Source of the DNA: Arthrobacter sp. Leaf137
Lineage (GTDB): Bacteria; Actinomycetota; Actinomycetes; Actinomycetales; Micrococcaceae
DNA: 64,000 nt
NCBI RefSeq assembly: GCF_001423525.1
Contig: NZ_LMOI01000001.1
Coordinates: 372,001-436,000 of the forward strand
Reading direction: 5' to 3'
The notes beneath the pieces were generated by a model. The model saw only the letters and a program-made list of their open reading frames with translations. It searched no databases and was not told the DNA's origin. Shown here piece by piece: positions 35,892 to 43,726 of this stretch (position 1 is its first letter; each line of letters begins with the position of its first letter). The translations under genes were made by a program, and so were the position numbers.

Positions 35892-36662
35892 TCAGGCGGT
35901 GAGTCCGCCGTCGACGGGAAGTATTTGGCCGGTGATGTAACTGGACTCCGGGGTGGCCAGGAACCGGATAGCGCGTGCTACCTCGTCGGCGTGCGCTACG
36001 CGCTGTAGCGGGATGTGACGGGTGAGATCGTGCCGGGCCTTAGCGTCCATGCGTCGGAACATGTCAGTGTCCGTGAACCCAGGTGCCACGGCGTTAACGC
36101 GAATCCCCATGCCCGCAACTTCCTTGGCCAGAGACTGCGTCATGGCGTTCACGCCGCCCTTGCTGGCGCTGTAGTTGATCTGGCCTGCTTGGCCGGACAC
36201 GCCGGAAGTTGAACTGAGAAGGACAATCGAGCCCCCGGACTTGCGCATGGCCTTGACCGCTTCCCGGCACACCAGGAAGGTGCCGCGCAGGTTGACGGCG
36301 ATCACTGAGTCAAAGCGGTCCGCAGACATCGTTGCGGCGAGTCCATCAGAGGTGATGCCGGCGGAAACCACCACGGCATCCAGGCGCCTTCCGGTAGCCG
36401 CCAGGAAGGACCTGAAAGCCGTCCTTACGTCTGCTTCCACCGAGACATCAACCTTGTGCGAACTGTAAGTCCCACCAGCCTGCCGGACGAGTTCTGCCGT
36501 CTCGGAGCTGTCCGATTCACCGGAACGCGAGAAGCCCACGACGTCGTATCCGGCCTGGGCCAGTGCGACAGCAGAGGCGTGACCAATGCCCCTGGACGCA
36601 CCCGTTATCAGGGCTACGGGCCGGGCGGGAACACCGGGCCCGGTGGCATCGACGCTATGCAC
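35892..36662 (-). CDS. FabG-like 3-ketoacyl-ACP reductase
   Basis: The GTG at 36662 has GGAAGG upstream inside the end of the acyltransferase gene (8-bp overlap) and gives 256 residues. Classical SDR landmarks: ALITGASRGIGHA (NADPH binding), VVVSAGITSDGL, SSTSGVSG and the catalytic YSASKGG. The C-terminus ITGQILPVDGGLTA is typical of FabG. It reduces the beta-keto group during chain extension. Confidence 0.92.
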   Translation of the reverse strand: MHSVDATGPGVPARPVALITGASRGIGHASAVALAQAGYDVVGFSRSGESDSSETAELVRQAGGTYSSHKVDVSVEADVRTAFRSFLAATGRRLDAVVVSAGITSDGLAATMSADRFDSVIAVNLRGTFLVCREAVKAMRKSGGSIVLLSSTSGVSGQAGQINYSASKGGVNAMTQSLAKEVAGMGIRVNAVAPGFTDTDMFRRMDAKARHDLTRHIPLQRVAHADEVARAIRFLATPESSYITGQILPVDGGLTA

Positions 36663-37572
36663 GGCCAGCACCTTCCGCGAGCTTGACGTTGTCCTCAACA
36701 ATGAGCACTTCCCGAGACTGCTGATACGGCCGGGCCAAGCGGGCAATAGCCCGGCCTGAGCCGAAGATGCAGAGCCGGTCATATGCGCGGCTCTCCTCCA
36801 TTACCGAGCTCCACATCACGGGGTGGCACAGGCCTCGCTTAAGGTCCGCCAGGACGTCGGTACCCCGGCGGGTTGGCCTGGCGTCCGTGCAGCCGATATA
36901 GGTCCCGGCGGCCTTGGCCATCCCTACGCTGTCCAGCACCTCATGCCATTCCGCCTCCACGGGTCCCATAAGACGGGAGTGGAAAGCGTGGCTGACACTG
37001 AGCCGTTTGGCTTTGGCTCCGAGGGCTGCTGCCGCCATGTCCAGTGAGGGAGCTGCCCCGGAAAGCACAATCTGCCGCGGCCCGTTGTGGGCGGCAACAT
37101 CCAGCCCGAAGGCGAGCGCCATGTCCTGCCCGGCCTTGCGGCCTTCTTCTGCAAGGTCCCGGGCAGGGACTGCGACCGCAAGCATCCCTCCGCTGCCGGG
37201 TGCACGGGCCATCAGGCGGCCCCTGGTCTGGGCAAGGACCGCCGCCGATTCAATGGAGAGATAGCCGGCGGCCGCGGCCGCCGCGATGGCGCCAACGCTG
37301 TGCCCGGCACAGCCATCGATAGGGGCACCACCCCCTGATTCGTAGGCGCTGTGTGCGGCGAGGCTGAAGACTGTCAGCGCCAGCTGCGCATTTTCGGTGC
37401 GTTCCAGTTCGGCGCTGTCGGTTTCCCAACAAAGCTGCCGCACATCCACACCTGTAGCGGTCCCGGCCCGGTCGAACACCGCAGCGGCGGCGGCGTTCCC
37501 TTTGGCGAGGCGGTTCCCCATACCTACGTACTGGCTGCCCTGCCCTGGAAACAGCCCGATGGTTTGACTCAT
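36655..37572 (-). CDS. Malonyl-CoA:ACP transacylase
   Basis: The ATG at 37572 follows TTAGGAG and gives 305 residues. FPGQGSQYVGMG begins the protein. The nucleophile Ser is in GHSVGA (usually GHSLGE), and the HAFHS motif is the malonyl-type signature. A MAT inside the cluster means extender units are delivered independently of primary fatty-acid synthesis. It is the first biosynthetic gene after the exporter pair, separated from it by a strong hairpin. Confidence 0.92.
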   Translation of the reverse strand: MSQTIGLFPGQGSQYVGMGNRLAKGNAAAAAVFDRAGTATGVDVRQLCWETDSAELERTENAQLALTVFSLAAHSAYESGGGAPIDGCAGHSVGAIAAAAAAGYLSIESAAVLAQTRGRLMARAPGSGGMLAVAVPARDLAEEGRKAGQDMALAFGLDVAAHNGPRQIVLSGAAPSLDMAAAALGAKAKRLSVSHAFHSRLMGPVEAEWHEVLDSVGMAKAAGTYIGCTDARPTRRGTDVLADLKRGLCHPVMWSSVMEESRAYDRLCIFGSGRAIARLARPYQQSREVLIVEDNVKLAEGAGRA

Positions 37573-37590
37573 ATCAATGGCTCCTAATGC

Positions 37591-37625
37591 AAAAGGGTGC
37601 ACCTGCCAGCGAAAAAGGGTGCACC
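37591..37625 (-). repeat. Direct repeat of AAAAGGGTGCACC in the MAT leader
   Basis: The 13-mer occurs twice, at 37591-37603 and 37613-37625, 22 bp apart, between the intercistronic hairpin and the MAT ribosome site. Two turns of spacing on one DNA face fits a dimeric activator or repressor site. Confidence 0.6.
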
Positions 37626-37628
37626 AAG

Positions 37629-37657
37629 CCACACCACCGTCGGGGACGGTGGTGTGG
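37629..37657. terminator. 13-bp perfect hairpin between exporter and biosynthetic genes
   Basis: Arms CCACACCACCGTC (629-641) and GACGGTGGTGTGG (645-657) with a GGG loop. It lies 19 bp after the permease stop in the direction of transcription. There is no long U-run directly after it on the minus strand, although TTTTT follows some 15 nt later. It may end exporter transcripts, or act as an attenuator or mRNA-processing site. Confidence 0.65.
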
Positions 37658-37676
37658 GGGAAATTGGTGTTGAGGC

Positions 37677-38555
37677 CTAGCGGATGTGGGTGCGGATCCG
37701 CACCATGCCCAGCGCGGCGAACAGCGCAAGGACGGCGACCATGACGCCAATGGCCATGGGCACTGTGACGGCAAGGTCTGACACGAAGATGTCAACGCCG
37801 TAGAACTCGTCCAGGGCGGTGATGGCCTGATCCTGGCCTCCGGCAAGCTGGTCGATGGTTGCCTCGGTGAGTGGGCCGCGCACCAGCATCGCCGCCTGCG
37901 AGAACGGCAGGGCGTTGATGACGTTGGTGACCCCGTCCGGCAGGGTTCCCAAGGGGATGTAGGCACCGGCGAGGAAACCAATGATTGTTCCGACGATAGT
38001 GCCAAGTGACGAGAAGGCGCTGGAGCTGCGTATGAACGTCACGATGAAGGAAGATAGTGCCGAGAATGCTGCGGACAGCAGGCAGATGTAGGCGAAGGTC
38101 TGCGCCAGGCCGGTCCACGAAGTGATGGGCTGACCGGTGGCAAGCATGTACACCTGCCCCACCACCAGGATCACGGTGCTCATCATCACGGCAATCACGA
38201 AACTCGACAGCAGGTAGCCGCCCACCAAGTGACCTCGCCGCACCGGAGAGACCATGAAATCCTTGAAGCGTCCGGATGCCCTGTCCTCAACGAAGATGTT
38301 GAGGGCCGAAAGGCTGGTGGTCAGCGTAGTGATCATGACGATGCCAGCGAACACCCAGGAATTGACAAAGCCCTGAACATCCCCGGCACTGGCATTAGGG
38401 AATTTTTCCTGGACATTCTCCACCTGGAGATTTCCCAGGAACAAGGCGTAAAGGGCGAAAAGGATGATGGCTGAAAGGAGGGAAAGAAATACACCCATCC
38501 TGTCGCGGAAGAACAAGGACAAATTGCGGCCCATAAGGAGAGCGGTAATTCGCAT
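37677..38555 (-). CDS. ABC-2 type transporter permease
   Basis: 292 residues with six predicted membrane helices and a large extracytoplasmic segment after the first, as usual for ABC-2 drug/glycolipid exporter permeases. The ATG lies just beyond the ATPase stop (TAAAGATG). With the ATPase it forms the probable product exporter of the polyketide cluster. Confidence 0.9.
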   Translation of the reverse strand: MRITALLMGRNLSLFFRDRMGVFLSLLSAIILFALYALFLGNLQVENVQEKFPNASAGDVQGFVNSWVFAGIVMITTLTTSLSALNIFVEDRASGRFKDFMVSPVRRGHLVGGYLLSSFVIAVMMSTVILVVGQVYMLATGQPITSWTGLAQTFAYICLLSAAFSALSSFIVTFIRSSSAFSSLGTIVGTIIGFLAGAYIPLGTLPDGVTNVINALPFSQAAMLVRGPLTEATIDQLAGGQDQAITALDEFYGVDIFVSDLAVTVPMAIGVMVAVLALFAALGMVRIRTHIR

Positions 38556-38557
38556 CT

Positions 38558-39451
38558 TTATGCCTTTCCAGTCAGCGAAAGGAAGACGTCGTCCATCGTT
38601 CCGTGCCGCAATTCGAAGTTTCCAATATGTTCACGATGGGCATCGATGACGGCCAGCGCGTCCCGCGTCGTTTCGACGCCGATCTCGAATACGTCGGTCC
38701 GGGCCTCGTAGGGCAGGCCGAGTTCCGTGACGGTGCGTTCAAGGCTCGCATGGGCCAGCGACTGGATTGTCAGCACGCTGCGGCTGTGCTGGGAGCGGAG
38801 CTCCGCCGGCGTACCGGCTGCGATTTTCCTGCCCTTGTCAATGATCACCACCTCGTCGGCGTTCTCGGTCTCCTGCATGTAGTGGGTCGTCAGGAACACC
38901 GTGAGGCCCTGTTCCTCGCGCAGGGTGTTGATCGCTTCCCATACCTGTTCCCGGCTCTGCGGATCCAAGCCGGCCGTGGGTTCATCCAAGAACAGGACGG
39001 ACGGGCTGTGGATCAGGGCGCGGGCAATGTCGACACGCCGCTTTTGCCCGCCTGAAAGAGGGCCATAGCTGCGGTTGGCAAAGCTTCCCAGGTCCACCAG
39101 TTCAGTGAGTTCCTTGATCCGGGCATCGGTTTTGCGTCCTAGTCCGTAGAACCCAGCGCGGAGCCTGAGGTTCTCCACCGGGGTGGCCAGCGGGTCGAGC
39201 AGCGACTGCTGGAAGACGACGCCAATGTCACGCCGGATCCGCTCATCGTCTTTTCCGACGGTGTTGCCATTGATGACAATCGTGCCTTCATCAAACGGAA
39301 GGCTGGTTGTCATGCAGGAGATGGTGGTGCTTTTTCCTGCTCCATTGGTTCCAAGGAACGCGAACACGGATCCCGTGGGTATCTCCATGGATAACCCGTC
39401 CACTGCCGTGACGTTCTGGAATTTCTTTCTGAGACCTTCAACGCGAATCAA
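38558..39451 (-). CDS. ABC transporter ATP-binding protein (DrrA-like)
   Basis: 297 residues from TTG 39451, which has AGGGG at the right distance; an ATG at 39469 would add six residues. Walker A is GTNGAGKST, the signature GPLSGGQKRR, Walker B VLFLDEPTAGLD, and the switch His is in LTTHYMQE. A C-terminal extension after about 215 is like the DUF4162 region of DrrA-type exporters. First gene of the 11-gene operon. Confidence 0.92.
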   Translation of the reverse strand: MIRVEGLRKKFQNVTAVDGLSMEIPTGSVFAFLGTNGAGKSTTISCMTTSLPFDEGTIVINGNTVGKDDERIRRDIGVVFQQSLLDPLATPVENLRLRAGFYGLGRKTDARIKELTELVDLGSFANRSYGPLSGGQKRRVDIARALIHSPSVLFLDEPTAGLDPQSREQVWEAINTLREEQGLTVFLTTHYMQETENADEVVIIDKGRKIAAGTPAELRSQHSRSVLTIQSLAHASLERTVTELGLPYEARTDVFEIGVETTRDALAVIDAHREHIGNFELRHGTMDDVFLSLTGKA

Positions 39452-40030
39452 GAATGCACCCCTACGCATGCTCTACAGATCAACCTGCCGGCACCCAGTA
39501 AGGCGCCGGCCACAAGCTTGTTTTGACCCGCCCCCAAATCGGCATGTCGCTTGAAAGACTACATAGCCGGAGGCTGGCCGCAAAACGAGGATGCCGCGCG
39601 GCCGGAATAGCAAGTCAATTCCAGCGCCCATCTTTTCGGATAGCCACCTCCCACTTATTGCCGCGGAACTTCACAAGTGACATGTGAGGTCAAGAGGGTT
39701 TTTCGACTCGGCAATTTACAAATGCTGTCACGCCTCTCGACAAGGAGGGGTCAGCCGCAGGTGGCAGGGCGATCGCGGGGAGCCGGCCCGTCCAAAGTGG
39801 CGGGGGCGTAATTCCGCGGGCCAGTGGGGCCATCGCAACCGTTAATTAGTAAATCGTTTAGCTAAACTTCACCTGACGCTGACCTGCGAAAACACCTACC
39901 GGTTGTCACACGGGCAAGTCAGCCATGCTAGCCAAGAAAGTAGGATCGCGCCGAAGCTGTCAAGGCATTCCCGTGCGCCGATAAGGATTGGCCGGCCTCC
40001 AGAACCCTGAACAGCGTTTGCAGCGTTCGG
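39452..40030. other. Upstream region of the polyketide cluster
   Basis: About 580 bp without a gene and clearly AT-richer than its surroundings (for example 39660-39730 and 39840-39870). It should hold the promoter of the minus-strand cluster. A perfect 12-bp palindrome is at 39856-39867 and an imperfect CACAAGTGACATGTG repeat is near 39673. No promoter boxes are convincing. Confidence 0.5.
39856..39867. promoter_or_regulatory. Palindrome GTTTAGCTAAAC, likely operator
   Basis: Perfect 12-bp palindrome in an AT-rich stretch, about 400 bp before the first exporter gene and about 160 bp from the end of the gene at 40031. AT-rich palindromes of this kind are typical for MarR- or TetR-like repressors. 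Confidence 0.45.
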
Positions 40031-40303
40031 CTAAGCGGCGGATGGGTTCGGCGCGGCCCTGAAATTGGACCTTTTGTTACACGATTGGAGGCTCAGGGTG
40101 TGCAGGCGGTCCCGCGCCGCGTGCTCCACAAGGATGGGCACGAAGTCCCGCACCCTGCCCCGGTCCAGTGACCGATGCTCCTCTTGGACCACGTCCTCGA
40201 TCACGTGCCGGGACAGGCCCGGGTGCCGTTCGGCAAGCCGGTCCACTACCGCGGACAGTGCCCGCACCTCTTCGCTGACGCCCATCGGCACAGGATCCGG
40301 CAT
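40031..40303 (-). CDS. Three-helix bundle domain protein
   Basis: 90 residues (ATG 40303; ATG 40285 is an alternative). RLAERHPGLSRHVIEDVVQEEH followed by GRVRDFVPILVEHAARDRL matches the short actinobacterial three-helix-bundle dimerisation family, where the DFVPxLVE motif is typical. Function unknown. A longer reading to 40540 would overlap the divergent M20 gene and is not used. Confidence 0.7.
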   Translation of the reverse strand: MPDPVPMGVSEEVRALSAVVDRLAERHPGLSRHVIEDVVQEEHRSLDRGRVRDFVPILVEHAARDRLHTLSLQSCNKRSNFRAAPNPSAA

Positions 40304-40406
40304 CGACAGCGGCGGTTCAAGACTTGACTTATTCCGGCGCCTCCCGCAAAAAAAGATACGACGGCGGCCCATATCTGGCCGGACAATGGGACGGCATACT
40401 GGCCTG

Positions 40407-41648
40407 ATGAGCAATGCGGAGAAAGTACTGGCGGGCCTCGAGGCGGAGCTCGGCTGGATCCGGGACACGTACCGGGACCTGCACCGCCATCCCGAGTTGA
40501 GCCTGGAGGAGCACCGCACCGCCCGGCTGGTGGAGGACAAACTTGCCGCGTTCGGTTACCGCGTGGTCCGCCTCGGAGGCACCGGCGTCGTGGGTGTCCT
40601 GGCGAACGGCAGCGGGCCCACCGTGCTGGCGCGGGCAGACATGGATGCGCTTCCGGTCACCGAGGCCACCGGACTTTCCTATGCGTCGGAGGCCACCGGC
40701 GTCATGCATGCCTGCGGACACGACGTGCACGTCAGCGCCCTTCTGGGCGCCGCCAAACTCATGGCGGACGGCCGCGGCGCCTGGTCCGGCACCTACATCG
40801 CCCTCTTCCAGCCAGCCGAGGAGGTCGGTGCCGGGTCCAAGGCAATGGTCGACGACGGCCTGGCCGCCAAGGTGCCGCGGCCCGACGTCGCGCTTGCCCA
40901 GCACGTGATGCCCGCCCCGGCGGGAACAGTTTCCACCACGGCCGGGCCGGTACTCTCCGCCGGCGACTCCCTCAGGATCACTGTGTACGGCAAAGGCGCC
41001 CACGGGTCCATGCCGCACATGGCCGTTGACCCCGTGGTGCTGGCGGCATCCATCGTGCTGCGGCTGCAGACTGTGGTGTCGCGGGAGATACGGCCCGGCG
41101 AGTTTGCCGTCCTGACCGTTGGGGCGCTGAACGCCGGGACCAAGTCCAACATCATCCCGGACCGGGCCGAGCTGCTCCTCAACATCCGCACCTATGATCC
41201 GCAGGTGCGGTCCACGATGCTGGCGGCCATCGAGCGGATAGTCAAAGGTGAATGCCTGTCAGCGGAGTCTCCGCGCGAGCCGGACTTCGAGTTCTACGAC
41301 CAGTTCCCGCTGGCGGACAATGATGCAGCCGTGACGGAACAGGTGACCGCCGCGTTCCTGGCCCATTTTGGTGCCGCTGCGGTGGGCCAGGCGCAGCCCC
41401 AGACCGCATCTGAGGACTTCAGCCACATCCCGGATGCCTTCGGGGCGCCCTACACTTTTTGGCTGTTGGGCGGCGTGGACCCGGCAACGTACCAGGCCGC
41501 CGAGAGCCAGGGAACCGTCAGCCGCGACATTCCGGGCAACCACTCGCCGTTCTTCGCCCCGGTGCTGGACCCCACCCTGTCCATGGGAGTCCAGGCCCAG
41601 GTGGTGGCGGCCCTGTCGTGGCTTGCCCCGGAAACCAACCGCCCCTAG
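40407..41648 (+). CDS. M20-family metallo-amidohydrolase
   Basis: 413 residues. The family metal ligands are visible: RADMDALPV, ACGHDVHVSALLGAA, FQPAEEVGAGS and TASEDFSHIP. This is the pattern of the aminoacylase/hippuricase (AbgA/HipO) group, with the bimetal site and a central dimerisation domain. It probably removes acyl groups from amino acids or peptides in the cytoplasm. The ATG follows CTGATGA without a strong ribosome site; upstream in-frame sequence lacks similarity. Confidence 0.92.
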   Translation: MSNAEKVLAGLEAELGWIRDTYRDLHRHPELSLEEHRTARLVEDKLAAFGYRVVRLGGTGVVGVLANGSGPTVLARADMDALPVTEATGLSYASEATGVMHACGHDVHVSALLGAAKLMADGRGAWSGTYIALFQPAEEVGAGSKAMVDDGLAAKVPRPDVALAQHVMPAPAGTVSTTAGPVLSAGDSLRITVYGKGAHGSMPHMAVDPVVLAASIVLRLQTVVSREIRPGEFAVLTVGALNAGTKSNIIPDRAELLLNIRTYDPQVRSTMLAAIERIVKGECLSAESPREPDFEFYDQFPLADNDAAVTEQVTAAFLAHFGAAAVGQAQPQTASEDFSHIPDAFGAPYTFWLLGGVDPATYQAAESQGTVSRDIPGNHSPFFAPVLDPTLSMGVQAQVVAALSWLAPETNRP

Positions 41649-41839
41649 ATGCTGGATTAGTTCCCGGGAAAGTTCCCGGCAAACCAGTCTTGAGGAATTC
41701 TTGACCCTAATTGGCGCAGATGTTGAGCCGGTTCCCGCACAGTCTTCAGTAAAGGATGGGAATGCATGGGGGTGCACCTGGGATCTGAGGCCCAGTCAGC
41801 CCATACCTGCAGTCGGCGTAAAACCCGATGGTCTCAATG

Positions 41840-41872
41840 GTTTGGCGGCGCTGAGCAAAGGCGCCGCCAAAC
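41840..41872. terminator. Hairpin GTTTGGCGGCGC / GCGCCGCCAAAC
   Basis: Perfect 12-bp arms (840-851 and 861-872) with a 9-nt loop between convergent genes. Confidence 0.65.
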
Positions 41873-41897
41873 GCTCCAACCCAAATACATAAAGACC

Positions 41898-41953
41898 GGG
41901 GCCGACGGCGGAGGCGGCGGATCAGCGTCGATCCGCAAATAGCTGTCGGCCCC
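41898..41953. terminator. Nested hairpin
   Basis: Outer stem GGGGCCGAC (898-906) with GTCGGCCCC (945-953); inner stem GCGGATC (917-923) with GATCCGC (930-936) and a 6-nt loop. It lies 46 bp after the SGNH gene's stop on the minus strand. Confidence 0.6.
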
Positions 41954-41998
41954 CACGCTCTTAGTCCGCCCGCGCGGCAGTAAATCGCCAGGGCGGCC

Positions 41999-42877
41999 CT
42001 ATTCCACCAGCGCGGCCCAGGACTCCAGGAACTTGTCCGCAATGTAGGCGTGCCCGGCGGCGTTCGGGTGCGCGCCGTCGGCGTCGAATCCCGGGCTGTT
42101 CGCGGCCGTGAACCAGCGGCCCTCCACGGCGTCGATGAACGGGGCGTTCGCCGCCTCGGCACCGGCGCGGACCGCAGTGTTCACATCCCGCAGGTCCTCC
42201 CCCAGCGGCTGCGGCGCCGACGGCCCGAGCACCACCACCTGCACCCCGGGCCAGAACCGCCGGGCCGCCTCGATGGTCTGCCGGGTTGCGGCCGTGATCT
42301 CACCGGCATCTGTGATCTGGGCGTCGTTCTGTCCGCCCTGGAGAATCAGCAGGTTGGGGACGAAGGCCGGGTTGCTGGCCGCGGTCTGCCGCAGCCGGAC
42401 TTCGTATTCGCCGCCCTGGTCGTCCCGGGCACCGCCGCCCCACGCGAACCCGGTCCCGCCGCGGCCGTCGATGTTGGTGGGGTACCCCAGCGACCCCGCA
42501 ACGAGGTTCGCCCAGCTCCCGTCCGGCTGGTCGGCGCCGTCGCCGGCCGTGTAGGAGTCCCCCATGATGAGGAGGACGGGGTTCTCGGGCAGCTCGATCT
42601 TTGCCGGCCGGCCCGTTGAGGTGGACGTCGGGGCCGGAGCAGGTGAAGCAGGAGCCGGGGAGGCCGCCGGCGAACCGGTGGCCGATGCCGCAGGGGTGCC
42701 CGCCGCCACTACGGGGGCGGTCCCACCTGGGTCCTGCGGGCCCATGAGGGCCAGCGCGGCGACCCCGAAAGCCGCAACCGCCAGCACCAAAAGTGCCGCG
42801 TACTTGATCCACTCCCCCGCGGGCGCGCCCGGGCGCCGACCGTTTCCCCTCACCCGCAAAAGCTTACTTGCCGGCAC
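41999..42877 (-). CDS. SGNH/GDSL hydrolase, membrane-anchored
   Basis: 292 residues. An N-terminal helix (about 24-46) and a Pro/Ala/Thr/Ser linker lead to an SGNH esterase domain: block I MGDSYTAGDG (nucleophile Ser), block III GGQND and block V DGAHPNAAGH (catalytic Asp/His). It acts outside the cell, presumably as an esterase or deacetylase of wall or capsule glycans. Confidence 0.88.
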   Translation of the reverse strand: MPASKLLRVRGNGRRPGAPAGEWIKYAALLVLAVAAFGVAALALMGPQDPGGTAPVVAAGTPAASATGSPAASPAPASPAPAPTSTSTGRPAKIELPENPVLLIMGDSYTAGDGADQPDGSWANLVAGSLGYPTNIDGRGGTGFAWGGGARDDQGGEYEVRLRQTAASNPAFVPNLLILQGGQNDAQITDAGEITAATRQTIEAARRFWPGVQVVVLGPSAPQPLGEDLRDVNTAVRAGAEAANAPFIDAVEGRWFTAANSPGFDADGAHPNAAGHAYIADKFLESWAALVE

Positions 42878-42917
42878 GCGCCGCCGTAGCGCTTAAGACG
42901 ACGCCCCGCACAGGAAA

Positions 42918-42953
42918 GACGTACGACGGCGGCACGCGCCGCCGTCGTACGTC
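42918..42953. terminator. 16-bp perfect hairpin with CGACGGCGGC core
   Basis: Arms 918-933 and 938-953 contain GTACGACGGCGGC and its complement, with an ACGC loop. It follows the stop of the YtrA-type ABC operon (42986) on the minus strand. Related cores recur at 45597-45621 and 60039-60074. Confidence 0.8.
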
Positions 42954-42985
42954 CTTCCCTTGCGGTGGTCCAGGCCGCTCCGGAC

Positions 42986-43726
42986 TCAGGCGGGCATCCT
43001 GCGCAGGGTGAAGTAGGAACCTGCGGCGAGCAGGCCGGTGACCGGGATGGCCCACAGCGTTAGGCCCAGGGCTCCGGTGTCTGTGAACCACTTGACCACA
43101 GCCGGCCACGCCTCCTGGAACGTCACCAGCGCGATGAAGCCGATCAGCGCCAGGCCCAACGCCAGCAGGGCGGTGGTGAGGCCCAGGGCCCCGAACCGCT
43201 TGAAGATGGTGGCGAACCAGAAGCCGATGGTGAAGAAGAACAGGGTGGCCGTCAGGTAGGTCAGCCCGGCGGCGAACGGCCCTGCCGCCCATACCCAGTC
43301 CAGGTAGGCGAAGTATCCGTTGATCCCGTAGCCGCCGGTGGCCTGCTCGAACAGGCCCAGCAGTACGAACACCAGGGACATGCCCAGCCCGCTGACCGAC
43401 GCTGCTGCGAGGGAGCCCAGGAAGAACTCCCGCCGCGTGAGGCTCATGGCCTGCGAGAACGGGAACGTCATGGTCATGGCCTGGATGCCGATGGCGAGGA
43501 AGTACCACAGGGGTGCCTGCGAACCGCCGCCGGCTTTGACCTCGGTGACGCCGGCGCCGCCGATGATCCAGAAGATCATCATGGACAGCACCCAGGAGCC
43601 GCCCAGCACCAGCGCCGGCACCCAGATGAACGTCTGGGTGTTGACGAACTGCAGCCGGACAACGTTGAGCATGCGGTTGCGCGGCACCTGGTGTTGCAGG
43701 GCTGCGCCGGAATCGAGGGTTGTCAT
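42986..43726 (-). CDS. ABC transporter permease of the GntR-regulated operon
   Basis: 246 residues with six hydrophobic segments, one of them split by AGGGSQAPLWYF. The start overlaps the ATPase stop (ATGA). No close family is recognised, but order and overlap with the ATPase and YtrA-type regulator define it as the membrane partner. Confidence 0.8.
   Translation of the reverse strand: MTTLDSGAALQHQVPRNRMLNVVRLQFVNTQTFIWVPALVLGGSWVLSMMIFWIIGGAGVTEVKAGGGSQAPLWYFLAIGIQAMTMTFPFSQAMSLTRREFFLGSLAAASVSGLGMSLVFVLLGLFEQATGGYGINGYFAYLDWVWAAGPFAAGLTYLTATLFFFTIGFWFATIFKRFGALGLTTALLALGLALIGFIALVTFQEAWPAVVKWFTDTGALGLTLWAIPVTGLLAAGSYFTLRRMPA

Larger units (their letters stand above)
41649..41998. other. 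Convergent gap with two structured hairpins
   Basis: 350 bp between M20 and SGNH genes. It holds a perfect 12-bp hairpin at 41840-41872 and a nested hairpin at 41898-41953. The left part (41650-41830) is unremarkable; I see no supported gene there. Confidence 0.55.

Noticed and set aside
40304..40540. Extension of the three-helix-bundle gene to 169 residues
   Set aside because: The added part is Arg/Ser-rich, overlaps the divergent M20 gene start and has no similarity to the family.
41756..41830. TPP-riboswitch-like words (GGGGGTGC, CTGAGG, ACCTG, GGCGTA in order)
   Set aside because: The order is suggestive, but the conserved GATC-type and AATGCC parts are missing, spacing is too short, and no plus-strand gene follows.
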